Below the pieces are notes generated by a model. That model was not told the DNA's origin. It saw nothing but the letters and a program-made list of their open reading frames with translations, and searched no databases. The position numbers and the translations under genes were made by a program. DNA of 64,000 nucleotides from Nitrobacter sp. Nb-311A (GTDB lineage: Bacteria; Pseudomonadota; Alphaproteobacteria; Rhizobiales; Xanthobacteraceae). The stretch spans positions 1 through 64,000 of the forward strand of contig NZ_CH672418.1 of NCBI RefSeq assembly GCF_000152905.1, given 5' to 3'. Positions within the stretch are counted from its first letter, which is position 1. Each line of letters opens with the position of its first letter. Of the stretch, positions 36,994-46,915 are shown piece by piece.

Positions 36994-37248
36994 ACTTGAG
37001 TCCTCGCTGGCGGGACGCCAACGTGAACTCTTTCTTATGGCTCCATCAGGGTTCGTTGTCGTAATGCACTGCTCGTGCACCGGAGAATGTCGGCGCATCG
37101 TTAACCTTGATAAAGCAATTCAAGATTGAATCGAAAGGTAACCGGGAAGTCTGAACCGCAAGACAGTCCTATGCCGGGCTCACGAATCCGCAAGGGGCGA
37201 CGTGGGCCAGGGGCAGGCGAGCCTGCACCGGACGAAGTCCGCGACGAG

Positions 37249-37548
37249 TCATGTCCGCAGGAGGGCCGCGGTCGCGACCGCCAGCGCGATGATCGCCGCT
37301 GCCGCGAAACTCAATTGCCAAAGGCGCTGCCGCCTCGCTTCGTTCCGGTCGTGGAATGCCAGCCAGTCCCGGACAAATTCCGGCGGGATATCGTAGACGA
37401 CCGCCTGCCTTCTGCTTTGATGTGTTACATGCTCGGCGAACATGGTCCTGACTGTGGACACTCCCAGCCGCTCCAGTTCGCAATGCCACTGCCAGGCGCG
37501 CTCGCCGTTGGTCCATCTGTTTTCAAAGGGAAGTCGTTGCGATTTCAT
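37249..37548 (-). CDS. Small C-tail membrane protein, 99 aa
   Basis: Basic and aromatic soluble part of about 75 residues, then one hydrophobic segment at the end (LSFAAAAIIALAVATAALL). No family recognised. It has a reasonable start at 37548 and no overlap with other supported genes. Confidence 0.6.
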   Translation of the reverse strand: MKSQRLPFENRWTNGERAWQWHCELERLGVSTVRTMFAEHVTHQSRRQAVVYDIPPEFVRDWLAFHDRNEARRQRLWQLSFAAAAIIALAVATAALLRT

Positions 37549-37892
37549 CCTCCAATATGTGTCCGTTGCCGTCTGGGCCTCGCGATGTTCTCTCGCTGCC
37601 GCTGCCTTCGGTGTGCGCTTGAAATGTTAACGCCGAGAAAGCCCTCCGTTCAATCGCGTTTTTGCGGCCGCGTGGCTGCCCGTTTCGCACACGCGGAGCT
37701 TTGCCCTTGTGTGAGCCTGACACCCAACTGGGATCAGGACGGCGGAATTTCACATGCAGGGGGTTGTTCGGATTGACAGTTCGGTGCGCCATGGCCTAGA
37801 AACCGCGCATCCCGGGCGGTTTGGCCGCGAGTCGGGAGGATGTGTATTTTCGGCCTGTCGCATACGGCCTTTGGAAAACCAGGAACATTCCC
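37549..37892. other. Region between small membrane-protein gene and rpmJ (344 bp)
   Basis: No recognised gene. It must include promoters for the divergent small gene and for rpmJ. A frame at 37523-37792 minus lacks homology I know and overlaps the small gene, so it is not called. Confidence 0.45.
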
Positions 37893-38018
37893 ATGAAGGT
37901 CCGTAACTCCCTGAAATCGCTGCGTTCGCGCCATCGTGACAACCGCCTGGTCCGCCGCAAGGGCCGGATTTACGTGATCAACAAGACCCAGCGCCGTTTC
38001 AAGGCCCGTCAGGGTTGA
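37893..38018 (+). CDS. rpmJ: 50S ribosomal protein L36
   Basis: 41 aa, very basic: [18 protein letters not shown] at the start and [11 protein letters not shown] at the end. This is the Cys-free form of L36 common in alphaproteobacteria. AGGAAC lies before the ATG at 37893. A strong terminator follows at 38079. Confidence 0.97.
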   Translation: MKVRNSLKSLRSRHRDNRLVRRKGRIYVINKTQRRFKARQG

Positions 38019-38078
38019 TCCACGCGCATCCCGCCGCGGCAGATCGTCCATAATCCGTTGTCACAGTTCCTTGATGCA

Positions 38079-38102
38079 CCCCGGCCTTGCCGGGGTTTAT
38101 TG
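38079..38102 (+). terminator. Rho-independent terminator of rpmJ
   Basis: Seven-base GC stem CCCCGGC/GCCGGGG (38079-38085 with 38089-38095), three-base loop, then TTTATTGT. It lies 60 bases after the rpmJ stop codon. Confidence 0.88.
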
Positions 38103-38270
38103 TGTCTGCTGCCTCTTGCGGTGACCGAAACATCTCCGTCACGTCCTGATCTGATCCGCCACTGTGGATGGAATCGAACCCCCGCATGACGCCGGAGCGG
38201 GATCGATCCGTGGAACGGAGAACCGCCGTGGTGTAGGCTCGAAAGCTCGCGTGATTTCCGGAGCTTGTGA

Positions 38271-38942
38271 ATGCTACAGAGAATGGCCGCGGTCGGTTGG
38301 TTTTGTTCAGCGCTGCTCGCTTTCGCAGCGACTCTAGCGCCGGCCGTCGCGTCCGCGCAGTCGCCACCGCGCAATTCTCCGCAGACCACGCCGCCTGAAG
38401 CCGCTCAGCCGGGCGATCTGCCGCGCCCGCCATCGAGCCTGCCGAGAAGCCCGAAAGAGACGGCTCGTGGACTCGATTTCCTGTTCGGAGCCCTCAAGGC
38501 CGCGCCGGACCGGGAGAGCGCCAGGCATGTGGAGGCCCAAATTCTGGCGCTGTGGAGTCGGTCTTCGAGCGACACGACTTCACTTTTGATGCAGCGCGTG
38601 AAGATAGCGACGGACGCCAAACAACTCGAGGTCGCGCTCAAACTGCTCGACGCGGTTTTGAAACTGCGGCCCGACTACATCGAGGGCTGGAGCCGGCGCG
38701 CGACCCTGCACTACATGCGCAACGACTATCAGCGTTCGCTTGAGGACATCGAGCAGGTCCTGATCCGCGAGCCGCGCCACTTCGGAGCGCTTGCAGGTCT
38801 CGGCATGATCATGCAGGAACTCGGCGATGACAGGCGCGCGCTTGACGCCTTTCGCAAGGCGCTCGCGGTCAATCCTCATCTCGAGAGAGTGCAGGAACTG
38901 GTCAAGAGCTTGACCGAAAAGGTCGAAGGGCGCGATATTTGA
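38271..38942 (+). CDS. Secreted TPR protein, 223 aa
   Basis: Signal peptide in residues 1-30 (FCSALLAFAATLAPAVASA), a Pro/Ser-rich linker, then TPR units: LEVALKLLDAVLKLRPDYIEG, YQRSLEDIEQVLIREPRH and DRRALDAFRKALAVNPH. Likely periplasmic scaffold for protein contacts. GGAG lies before the ATG. No operon partner is apparent. Confidence 0.9.
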   Translation: MLQRMAAVGWFCSALLAFAATLAPAVASAQSPPRNSPQTTPPEAAQPGDLPRPPSSLPRSPKETARGLDFLFGALKAAPDRESARHVEAQILALWSRSSSDTTSLLMQRVKIATDAKQLEVALKLLDAVLKLRPDYIEGWSRRATLHYMRNDYQRSLEDIEQVLIREPRHFGALAGLGMIMQELGDDRRALDAFRKALAVNPHLERVQELVKSLTEKVEGRDI

Positions 38943-39112
38943 TCGCGAGCCTGTAATAGCAAGGACGTGTCAGTATGCTCCGGCGCTGAAATTAACCAGG
39001 GTCGTCATGAGTCTTGGAAACAATTTTGGCTGACGCGCGATCCTGGCCAACGTCAAGCTTCCCCGGATCGACGACTGACAGCCCATGTGAAGGTCGGTAA
39101 TGAGGACGGCTA

Positions 39113-39274
39113 CTAATGCAGCGTATTGCCTTCGCGAACTGCCGCATAAAGCCGTTGTAACTCATCCTCCAGTTGCTCGTTAATCATCAGGAGCGCCATC
39201 AGCGCGCCGCGAATGTCGCCGTCGCATGACGCCACGATCTCGTCTATAACGGCTTCGCCTGCTTCAAAACTCAT
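39113..39274 (-). CDS. Small hypothetical protein, 53 aa
   Basis: Starts at the ATG at 39274 preceded by CCGGAGTGG, giving a helical acidic protein (VIDEIVASCDGDIRGALMALL, EDELQRLYAAV). Longer starts up to 39406 exist but the N-terminal extension looks non-coding. Not recognised with certainty; composition recalls small regulatory helical proteins. Confidence 0.65.
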   Translation of the reverse strand: MSFEAGEAVIDEIVASCDGDIRGALMALLMINEQLEDELQRLYAAVREGNTLH

Positions 39275-39509
39275 CTGATCCACTCCGGTTGAAGTCCTCC
39301 ACCTTCCATCAAGAACGTGAATAATTTCTGCAAGCCGATTCGGGTTCCTGTGGATAATGAGGATAAGCGGACGAGGTCGAGGCACACCGATTCGATCCTG
39401 ATCCATTAGGCCAGGATGGAATTCCGCATATGCTTCCTAAAATGCCAGCGTAGATACTTGACTCAATTATCCTGCCAGTCAGGGATCGGCAGCTTCCCGC
39501 GCCGGGTCC

Positions 39510-39779
39510 TCACAGCATTCCGAGGGCATGCATATAGGTTTCGAGGATTGTTTCCTGCTCCTGACGCTCATTGGCGTCCTGCTTGCGCATCCGCACGATC
39601 GTTCGCAGCGCCTTGACGTCATATCCGTTGCCCTTGGCCTCGGCGTAGACGTCGCGAATGTCGTCGGAAATGGTCTTTTTTTCTTCTTCCAGCCGCTCGA
39701 TGCGCTCGATGATGGCCCTGAGCTGATCCTTCGCGAATCTGGTCGCGGGCTCTTCCTTGGCGGCGACAGCGGTGGCCAT
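39510..39779 (-). CDS. gapR: GapR-family DNA-binding protein (DUF2312)
   Basis: 89 aa, nearly the whole protein is the GapR domain: [24 protein letters not shown], then [17 protein letters not shown]. GapR binds overtwisted DNA ahead of replication and transcription in Caulobacter and relatives. CAGGAG lies six to eight bases before the ATG at 39779. The 150-base extension upstream in the same frame is not believed to be translated. Confidence 0.95.
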   Translation of the reverse strand: MATAVAAKEEPATRFAKDQLRAIIERIERLEEEKKTISDDIRDVYAEAKGNGYDVKALRTIVRMRKQDANERQEQETILETYMHALGML

Positions 39780-39968
39780 CCTGTTACTCCTGATTAACGA
39801 TGACTGATATGAAAGACGACGTCGGGGAATGTGAGCCCGGACAAGCTCGCCGCCGGTCACATTTGAAGGCCGACACTCCCGAGCGGCGCGCCCGGCGTCA
39901 AGGCGGCCATCGCTTTCATCCACAGCGACCCTCATCCACAGCGACCCATCGGGCCATCGCCAATGAAA

Positions 39969-40271
<303 letters not shown>

Positions 40272-40445
40272 GGACTGATCTCGCCATCGCCTGTGAGTGG
40301 AGCATTTCACAGATTTTACCATATCGTGGGGCAAAAAAGGAGTTCTCAGGCCGGAAAATGAGCACCTTGACATGAAAAGCCAGCTCCGACCGTTGACAGG
40401 CGCGGCGGGTCACGCGAAATCAGCGCGAAACGATTTGCCCGACTA

Positions 40446-41033
40446 ATGACCATATCAGACCACCCCCTCTTTCCTACATTCTCGCGGCGCGCGAGCATCG
40501 CGGGCATGTTGCCCGCTCTCGGCATCCTTGTCGTCTGTCTGTGGTCGGCGCCCGCAGCCGCAGACTTCCGGCTTTGCAATAATACCTCCAGCCGCGTCGG
40601 CATCGCCCTTGGCTACAAGGACGCAGATGGCTGGACCACGGAGGGCTGGTGGAATGTCTCATCGCATGCTTGCGAGACGTTGCTGCGAGGCACGCTCATC
40701 GCACGTTATTATTATATTTATGCTCTAGATTACGACCACGGCGGCGAATGGTCGGGACAGGCTTTCATGTGCTCGCGCGATAAAGAATTCACAATCAAAG
40801 GCACCGACAATTGTCTCGCGCGGGGCTTTGACCGCACCGGCTTCTTCGAGATCGATACCGGAGACCAGCGCGCATGGACTGTACAATTGACGGAGTCCGG
40901 CGAACACGGGCCGCAGCGCGTGCCCGGGCTGCCTGCACAAGGTGAAATGCCTGGTGCGTCCGACACCACTGGCGGCCCGCCTCCGGGCGCGTCTGGACTG
41001 ACGCCAGGCGCGTTGCCCGGACGCAAGCCATGA
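40446..41033 (+). CDS. DUF1036 family secreted protein
   Basis: 195 aa. A signal peptide (GMLPALGILVVCLWSAPAAA) precedes the DUF1036 domain: LCNNTSSRVGIALGYK, WTTEGWWNV and a late YYYIYALD with Cys pairs. The C-terminus has a Pro-Gly rich tail. It overlaps the pyk start by four bases (ATGA), a coupling often seen in this group. Role unknown. Confidence 0.92.
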   Translation: MTISDHPLFPTFSRRASIAGMLPALGILVVCLWSAPAAADFRLCNNTSSRVGIALGYKDADGWTTEGWWNVSSHACETLLRGTLIARYYYIYALDYDHGGEWSGQAFMCSRDKEFTIKGTDNCLARGFDRTGFFEIDTGDQRAWTVQLTESGEHGPQRVPGLPAQGEMPGASDTTGGPPPGASGLTPGALPGRKP

Positions 41034-42466
41034 GACGCCTGCGCCGTATCAAAATACTCGCCACTCTCGGGCCCGCTTCATCCGACAGCGCGATGGTGCG
41101 CCGCCTGTTCGAGGCTGGAGCGGACGTTTTCCGCATCAACATGAGCCACACCACGCATGACAAGATGCGCGAACTGGTAGCGACGATCCGCAACGTCGAA
41201 AGCAGCTACGGTCGTCCGATCGGCATTCTGGTCGATCTTCAAGGACCCAAGCTCCGGCTCGGCTCATTCGCTGACGGCCCGATCCAGTTGAGCAACGGAG
41301 AAACCTTCGTTCTGGATTCCGACAAAAGTCCCGGAGACAAAACCCGGGTTCACCTTCCGCATCCAGAAATCCTGGCGGCGCTGCGTCCCGGTCACACTCT
41401 GCTGCTCGACGACGGCAAGGTGCGTCTGATCGCCGAAGAAACTTCGCCCGAGCGCGCAGTGACACGCGTCGTCGTCGGCGGCAGGATGTCCGACCGCAAG
41501 GGAGTCAGTCTGCCCGATACCGATTTGCCGGTGTCGGCGATGACACCCAAGGACCGCTCCGATCTCGATGCGGCGCTGGAAGCCGGCGTCGACTGGATTG
41601 CATTGTCCTTCGTGCAGCGAGCGGACGATGTCGCCGAGGCCAAGAAGGTGATCCGCGGCCGTGCGTCGGTGATGGCCAAGATCGAAAAGCCGCAAGCGAT
41701 TGACCGACTGCCCGAAATCATCGAAATGGCCGATGCCCTGATGGTCGCGCGCGGCGACCTTGGCGTCGAATTGCCGCTCGAACAGGTTCCCAGCCTGCAA
41801 AAGCAGATGACACGGATGGCGCGGCGCGCCGGCAAGCCTGTGGTGATCGCGACGCAAATGCTGGAATCCATGATCCTGTCGCCGGTGCCCACCCGCGCGG
41901 AAGTCTCCGACGTCGCCACCGCGGTTTACGAAGGCGCGGATGCCATCATGCTTTCCGCCGAATCAGCGGCCGGAAAATATCCCGTCGAAGCCATCTCGAC
42001 CATGAACCGGATCGGCGAAGAGGTGGAACGCGACCCGATCTATCGGGGCGTGCTCAACGCGCAGCGCGCCGAGCCGGAGCCTACCGTCGGGGACGCCATC
42101 GCCGACGCCGCCCGGCAGATCGCAGAGACGCTCGATCTCTCCGCGATCATATGCTGGACCAGCTCAGGCTCGACAGCGTTGCGTATGGCACGCGAGCGCC
42201 CGAAGCCGCCGGTGGTGGCCATTACCCCGAACCTTGCGACGGGGCGCAAGCTGGCCGTGGCTTGGGGCGTGCATTGCGTGGTGGCGGAAGACGCTCACGA
42301 CCAAGACGACATGGTCGACCGAGCCGGCTCAATTGCTTTCCGCGATGGATTTGCCAAGGCAGGCCAGCGCATCATCATCGTGGCCGGTGTGCCGCTCGGT
42401 ACGCCGGGCGCGACTAACATGGTCCGCATCGCCTTCGTCGGTCCGAACGGTGAAACCGGTGTTTAG
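41030..42466 (+). CDS. pyk: Pyruvate kinase
   Basis: 478 aa glycolytic enzyme making pyruvate and ATP from phosphoenolpyruvate and ADP. Motifs: KILATLGPAS at the start, FRINMSH with the catalytic Arg and Asn, the active-site stretch VMAKIEKPQAID (near 210), ARGDLGVELP and PVVIATQMLESM. The start overlaps the DUF1036 stop. The stop codon TAG (42464-42466) lies inside the left terminal repeat of the element at 42464-42663. Confidence 0.97.
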   Translation: MRRLRRIKILATLGPASSDSAMVRRLFEAGADVFRINMSHTTHDKMRELVATIRNVESSYGRPIGILVDLQGPKLRLGSFADGPIQLSNGETFVLDSDKSPGDKTRVHLPHPEILAALRPGHTLLLDDGKVRLIAEETSPERAVTRVVVGGRMSDRKGVSLPDTDLPVSAMTPKDRSDLDAALEAGVDWIALSFVQRADDVAEAKKVIRGRASVMAKIEKPQAIDRLPEIIEMADALMVARGDLGVELPLEQVPSLQKQMTRMARRAGKPVVIATQMLESMILSPVPTRAEVSDVATAVYEGADAIMLSAESAAGKYPVEAISTMNRIGEEVERDPIYRGVLNAQRAEPEPTVGDAIADAARQIAETLDLSAIICWTSSGSTALRMARERPKPPVVAITPNLATGRKLAVAWGVHCVVAEDAHDQDDMVDRAGSIAFRDGFAKAGQRIIIVAGVPLGTPGATNMVRIAFVGPNGETGV

Positions 42467-42663
42467 AGCATGATCCCGACCCGAAGGGCCGCGCCAGCGC
42501 AAAGTGGAAACCGGTTTTCGGAAAAGATCACGCTCCTTCAACGCAGTTGAAACAGACTCTCGAGCCCTTCCGCTTCTGATAGAATCACAAGCGGGCTCTA
42601 TGATTTTGTTTTGTCGCGTTTTCTTCACGCGAACCGGTGCCCACTTCGCCGGAAAATGCTCTA
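42464..42663. repeat. 200-bp dispersed element with terminal inverted repeats
   Basis: Ends are TAGAGCAT (42464-42471) and ATGCTCTA (42656-42663). Inside are palindromic blocks: a 'GGAAACCGGTTTTC' core near 42508, the CCGCTTCTGATAGAATC block near 42570, and a 'CGCGTTTTCTTCACGCGAACCGGT' block near 42616 that is shared with 61180-61204. The element ends give the TAG stop codons of pyk (plus) and of the DUF882 gene (minus, CTA at 42661). Likely REP/MITE-like DNA acting between convergent genes. Confidence 0.85.
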
Positions 42664-44319
42664 GCGCGGCGAGCCCGCGCGCGCCACCAGCGCGGTCGTC
42701 GTCAACCTGGCAACAGCGGATCCGGTAAATCGATCGCAGACCATGCCCATCTGCGAATCATCGGAGAAAGCCATCGTGATCATTCGGTCCGGCTTATCGA
42801 AATAGACCTGCATCAGGGTCATGTCCTGTTCGCCCATGGCAGTCGCCAACATTGTGCGGCTCGCGCTTGGGGAGAGGATCATCGCCCGCATCCAGGCATC
42901 GCCGTGGCGTGCTGTTGCCGGTGCTAAACGGCGGGATATCGATACGGGGGACTTTTGGCCTTGAGCGCCTTTGGCAATGACGGTGGTCACGCTGTCCACC
43001 GCCATCGGGTTACGCGCGGGGCGCGCCGCCGGCCGGATAGGCGGGATCGATGCGGTCGCGGCGATGATGGGCGTGCGGCGGATGTCCTTCTCCGACGCAT
43101 AGGCCAATGCCTGTAAGGGATCGGAAACACTGCCGGTCGGGTGCCGGTCGGCTGCGGTGACCGCCTGGCGCGCGCTGACGGCGGCTGCGATCTGCTTGGG
43201 CGTAGCCTGATTCGGGGCCGACGGGATTTCATCCCAGAACCCGCGGGAATTGATGATATCGGCGGGGGTCTGGGGTTTGCTGTCGGTCGCCAGTTTCGCG
43301 GGCGGCGACGGCGGAATTGGTTGCGCGTCGGCGGCCGCCAGCTTGAAAGCTCCCGGTTTCGATCGCGGCAGCGGGATCGGGTTTGCTGAGGCTGCGGGTA
43401 CGGCGGTAGCGATCATCTGATCCGGCGGGGCAGCCGGGGTGTCGTCAGATTCGTCATCCTCGTCGGCCGACTTGCCGCGGAACAGCGCCATCAGGAAGTT
43501 CGATGGACTGCTGTTTGCAGCACTTTCCTCACCGCCGTGCCGCCGCCGCTTTTCGATATCGGCCATCGCCATCTGATAGCCCGGCAGCGGGTTGCCGTCC
43601 GAGGGAATGTGCACGGTGCGGCCGTTCGGGAAGACACGCACCAGTTGATCATGGGTCATGCGCGGCCAGTGTCGCACATGCCCGGTATCCAGATGGACGA
43701 ACGGCGAACCCGATTTAGGATAGAAGCCGACGCCGCCGCGCTGGAGGCGAAGTCCGGCGAACCGGATCTTTTCGAGTTGCACACCGGGAATGAAGAAGTC
43801 CATCGCGTGGCCCAGCATGTGCTGGCTGAATCGCGCGACGCCGCTGTTTTTGGAGCGGCGGCGAAGCAGGGCGTTGGTGGCCGGAGAGCGGTAGGCGGAA
43901 ATGATGTTGATCGGCTGCCTTGCGCCGACGTCGCGATAGACCTCCCAGAGGATGTCGAAGAGATGACGATCCATGGTGGTCTGCTCCTGGCTGCGCCAGT
44001 CGCGGAGAAAATGATTGAGTTGTTTCAGCGCGCCTTCGTCATAGCGGCCGTCGCGCTTGAAGGTGACCGTGAGGTTCTCCTTGGAATGGGTGTGATGAAA
44101 CGACAGGGTGCGCGTTTCGTTCAGCGCGGCGGCATCATGCACCGATCCAGCGCCCGCAAGCAGAAGAAGCGACGACAGACCGATGCGATAACCGGTCCGT
44201 GAAATCGACAACGATTTCAAGCCGCGTGCAAAACCAGCAAGCACGTATGAGCCCACCCGGAAGACGATCAAGTCGGAAGGCCCTTCCACAAAACCCCATG
44301 TGAAAGGGCATAAACCCAA
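42661..44319 (-). CDS. DUF882 peptidoglycan-endopeptidase-like protein
   Basis: 552 aa. A hydrophobic segment (GLSSLLLLAGAGSVHDAAA, about 45-65) acts as signal anchor. The DUF882 domain (about 70-240) has the zinc site pattern of MepK/YcbK: FSQHMLGHAMDFFIPG and FVHLDTGHVRHWPR. The remainder is a long Pro/Ala linker and a repeat-poor C-terminal domain. It should cut peptidoglycan cross-bridges. The start is uncertain (TTG at 44319; later GTG possible), since no ATG precedes the hydrophobic segment. Its stop is in the terminal repeat of the adjacent element. Confidence 0.88.
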   Translation of the reverse strand: MGLCPFTWGFVEGPSDLIVFRVGSYVLAGFARGLKSLSISRTGYRIGLSSLLLLAGAGSVHDAAALNETRTLSFHHTHSKENLTVTFKRDGRYDEGALKQLNHFLRDWRSQEQTTMDRHLFDILWEVYRDVGARQPINIISAYRSPATNALLRRRSKNSGVARFSQHMLGHAMDFFIPGVQLEKIRFAGLRLQRGGVGFYPKSGSPFVHLDTGHVRHWPRMTHDQLVRVFPNGRTVHIPSDGNPLPGYQMAMADIEKRRRHGGEESAANSSPSNFLMALFRGKSADEDDESDDTPAAPPDQMIATAVPAASANPIPLPRSKPGAFKLAAADAQPIPPSPPAKLATDSKPQTPADIINSRGFWDEIPSAPNQATPKQIAAAVSARQAVTAADRHPTGSVSDPLQALAYASEKDIRRTPIIAATASIPPIRPAARPARNPMAVDSVTTVIAKGAQGQKSPVSISRRLAPATARHGDAWMRAMILSPSASRTMLATAMGEQDMTLMQVYFDKPDRMITMAFSDDSQMGMVCDRFTGSAVARLTTTALVARAGSPR

Positions 44320-44442
44320 GTCGTAGGGCAGGAGGGTTAACGCAGATTTATCTTACCGTCCTGCTCTAGAATATAACTAGCTCGCTGACTGTGGCAAAAA
44401 AGAGCCAGGTGGTTGAGGAGGGGTGGATAAGGGTTAACGTTA

Positions 44443-44477
44443 CAAGGGCTTCATCACGCGATGAAGCCCTTGTTTTT
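44443..44477 (+). terminator. Orphan plus-strand intrinsic terminator
   Basis: Perfect 13-bp stem (44443-44455 with 44460-44472), four-base loop, then a T tract (44472-44476). Both flanking genes are on the minus strand, so it does not end an annotated plus-strand gene. It may end a small RNA from the 190-bp gap, or serve the L,D-transpeptidase gene in the opposite direction as a plain hairpin. Confidence 0.85.
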
Positions 44478-44515
44478 AATCAAGTAATCTAGTTTTAGAC
44501 AACGCATGAAGGAAA

Positions 44516-46915
44516 TTAGCGCCGGTATATCGGCCGGCGGCGGTCGTCGTATTGCGGAGGCGGGGTCTGGAAACCGAACAGCCGCTCGAAGAACGATGGG
44601 CCGCCATTGTCGAAACCGCCTCCAAACCCGCGGTTTTCATTGAAGGCCATTCCTTGCGGAATATTGCCCCGGGGACGGGAATAGTTCGGCTGGGCGTGAG
44701 CGACAACCGTCTCGAGATCGCGTCCATTGGAGTTTCGGAGCAGGGCCAGCATCTTGGCGTCGCGGCCGTAGACGTCCGCGCGAAGCTGCAATTTACCGGC
44801 CTGATCCACAAACGCGGTTTGATAGGTGATATGCACCGGAACCGGAGTTGGGAAATTGATGTTGAACTCGTTCCGCCCATACATGCTCCGGATTTTTTCC
44901 GGCGTGTAGTGCTCCTGCGGAAGAACGATGTTGAGCAACGTGGCGGCGTACTGATCCGGGTTCTGAACCCGCATGCAGCCGTGGCTGAAGGCGCGCTTGT
45001 TTTTTGAAAACAGGTGTTTGTCCGGCGTATCGTGCTGGTACACTAGAAACTTGTTTGGAAAATTGAAGCGGATGCGGCCCAGCGCGTTGCGTTCGCCTGG
45101 CGGTTGCGAAATGTGGATGCCGCCGTTGCGGTCGCGCTCCAGCTTGAGGCCCATACGCGACAGCACGGTCGGATCTTGTTGCAGGGCGGGAAGGTATTCC
45201 TTGTAGATGATCGAGGGCGGCACGTTCCAGGTCGGATTGACGGTGATGTACTTCATCGTTTCCGTCAGAAGCGGCGTCGCATGGAGTCCCGGCTTGCCCA
45301 CGACGACGCGGGTGCTCCAGATCTGCGCTCCATGCTGCATCACCTTGAGCGAATAATCCGGGATGTTCAGGATGGCATAGGCGTCGTCCAGCGATGGAGC
45401 CCCAAGCTCGCGCGGCAGCCAGCGCCAGCGCTCCATGTTGACGATGATGGTGTCGATGGTGTGATCCTTCTTCGGACCGTTCAGGGCGCGGACCGTATTG
45501 TTGCCCAGGATGCCGTCGGGCTTGAGATGATGGCGAGCCTGGAATTCCCGCACCGCGGCGGCGACGTCGGCATCGAAACGGGTGTCGTCAGGATTTTGAG
45601 TCATGCCCAATCGTGCGCGAATCTGCGGCACGCGCGGATCCTCCATCACGGCATTCTTGCGGAATACCAGACCCGGACCGTTTGCAATTTCGATGAGGGG
45701 TCCTTCGGACGCCTTGCGCAGTTCGGCGAGCTTCTGCTTCAGTTCCCGATAAAGCTCATGCGGCGGGTTGTAGCTGTCGAGCGCCGCGGAGGAATCCTTG
45801 GCGGTGGTGACGTTCGTCAAAACCTGCTCGGGGTCGATGGGGTGTTCGGGATACTGAACATCAGCGGTGACCTGCGACCAGTGCATCCTGCCGCTCTGCG
45901 CCTGACGGGCGTAGTCCATCATGCTTGCGGTCAGCTTCAGGTCGGCCTCTGCAAGCTGCTCCGGCGATGACGCCGCCGCAAAATCCGGTACCGGATAGTC
46001 GGAAGAGTTAAGGCCGTCGGCTGCCGCGTCCCTGAGACGCGCAATCACGCCTTGAGCCTGCGTATTCAGCGTGCCGCCTGCCGTCCAGAGAGGCGCGTAG
46101 CTCCGCGCGGTATAGAATTTTTCAACCGCCGCCCGCTCAGCCTTCCGGGAAAAAAGCTTGGTTGCATTGGCATCGAGCAATTCATGCAGTTTTTCGGCCG
46201 CCGGCTGATCCGCCGGAGGGACGTGGCTTGCGGCTTTGACCGGTTCGCCGGGCTGTTCGGAGTTTGCCGCGGCGCCGGCCTCTGGGCGAGGCGTCACATC
46301 GGGACGAATCGTCGCGGTCGCATCCTTTGCTGCTTCGCTTGGCTTTTCGCCTGTCTTGATGCCGTCCGATGGAGCCGCAGTGACATCGGCAGGCTTGGCG
46401 TCAGTAGCCTCCGGCTCGCCCGGCTTGGGCTCGCCAGACTTGGTTTCGGCAATCTCGGGCTTGGAGCTTGACTGCGGCTGAACGCCCGAGGGCTTCGAAT
46501 CGGAAGAGCTCGAATCGGAAGAAACTGTTTCGTTCGACGGCGCCGTTGCGTTCGAAGACGTTGCGTTTGAAGACGTATCGGAGTTCGAGGCGGCCGCCGC
46601 TGTATCCGCAGGCTTCGGATCGGCTGCGCTTGTATCGTTTGCGCTCCTGTCGGTCTTTTGGTCGTCCGGCTTCGATTCGCTGACGACGGGCGGTGCGGGC
46701 TGCGCGTCATCGGTCTTGAGATCGGCTGCCGTGGGGGGCGGAACGTTGGCTGGCTCTGGCGTTGGCACCGCTGCGTCGATCGCGAGTTCTGCCGCGCTCT
46801 TCTTTGCTGTATCCGCCTGAGCAAAGGCGGCCGAGGTCGAAACCGCTAAAAAGGTGGCTGCAAGCACTGACAGGATGCGATCAAATCCTGTCCGGTTAGT
46901 CGGGTAGTCTCGCAT
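44516..46915 (-). CDS. L,D-transpeptidase (YcbB-like) with long Ser/Ala/Asp-rich linker
   Basis: 799 aa from the ATG at 46915 with GAGGGG upstream. Signal peptide in residues 5-32, then about 190 low-complexity residues rich in Ser, Asp, Ala and Pro. A catalytic unit follows: a scaffold region (RSYAPLW), a peptidoglycan-binding domain (FDADVAAAVREFQARHHLKPDG), and a YkuD domain with the active site SHGCMRV. It forms 3-3 cross-links in peptidoglycan. Together with the DUF882 gene on the same strand it makes a wall-remodelling pair. The C-terminus ends in a Gly-Phe and Arg-rich stretch. Confidence 0.92.
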   Translation of the reverse strand: MRDYPTNRTGFDRILSVLAATFLAVSTSAAFAQADTAKKSAAELAIDAAVPTPEPANVPPPTAADLKTDDAQPAPPVVSESKPDDQKTDRSANDTSAADPKPADTAAAASNSDTSSNATSSNATAPSNETVSSDSSSSDSKPSGVQPQSSSKPEIAETKSGEPKPGEPEATDAKPADVTAAPSDGIKTGEKPSEAAKDATATIRPDVTPRPEAGAAANSEQPGEPVKAASHVPPADQPAAEKLHELLDANATKLFSRKAERAAVEKFYTARSYAPLWTAGGTLNTQAQGVIARLRDAAADGLNSSDYPVPDFAAASSPEQLAEADLKLTASMMDYARQAQSGRMHWSQVTADVQYPEHPIDPEQVLTNVTTAKDSSAALDSYNPPHELYRELKQKLAELRKASEGPLIEIANGPGLVFRKNAVMEDPRVPQIRARLGMTQNPDDTRFDADVAAAVREFQARHHLKPDGILGNNTVRALNGPKKDHTIDTIIVNMERWRWLPRELGAPSLDDAYAILNIPDYSLKVMQHGAQIWSTRVVVGKPGLHATPLLTETMKYITVNPTWNVPPSIIYKEYLPALQQDPTVLSRMGLKLERDRNGGIHISQPPGERNALGRIRFNFPNKFLVYQHDTPDKHLFSKNKRAFSHGCMRVQNPDQYAATLLNIVLPQEHYTPEKIRSMYGRNEFNINFPTPVPVHITYQTAFVDQAGKLQLRADVYGRDAKMLALLRNSNGRDLETVVAHAQPNYSRPRGNIPQGMAFNENRGFGGGFDNGGPSFFERLFGFQTPPPQYDDRRRPIYRR

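Noticed and set aside
38160-38185. T-arm-like GGTTCGATTCC on the minus strand as part of a tRNA
   Set aside because: No cloverleaf can be formed around it; the arms do not pair.
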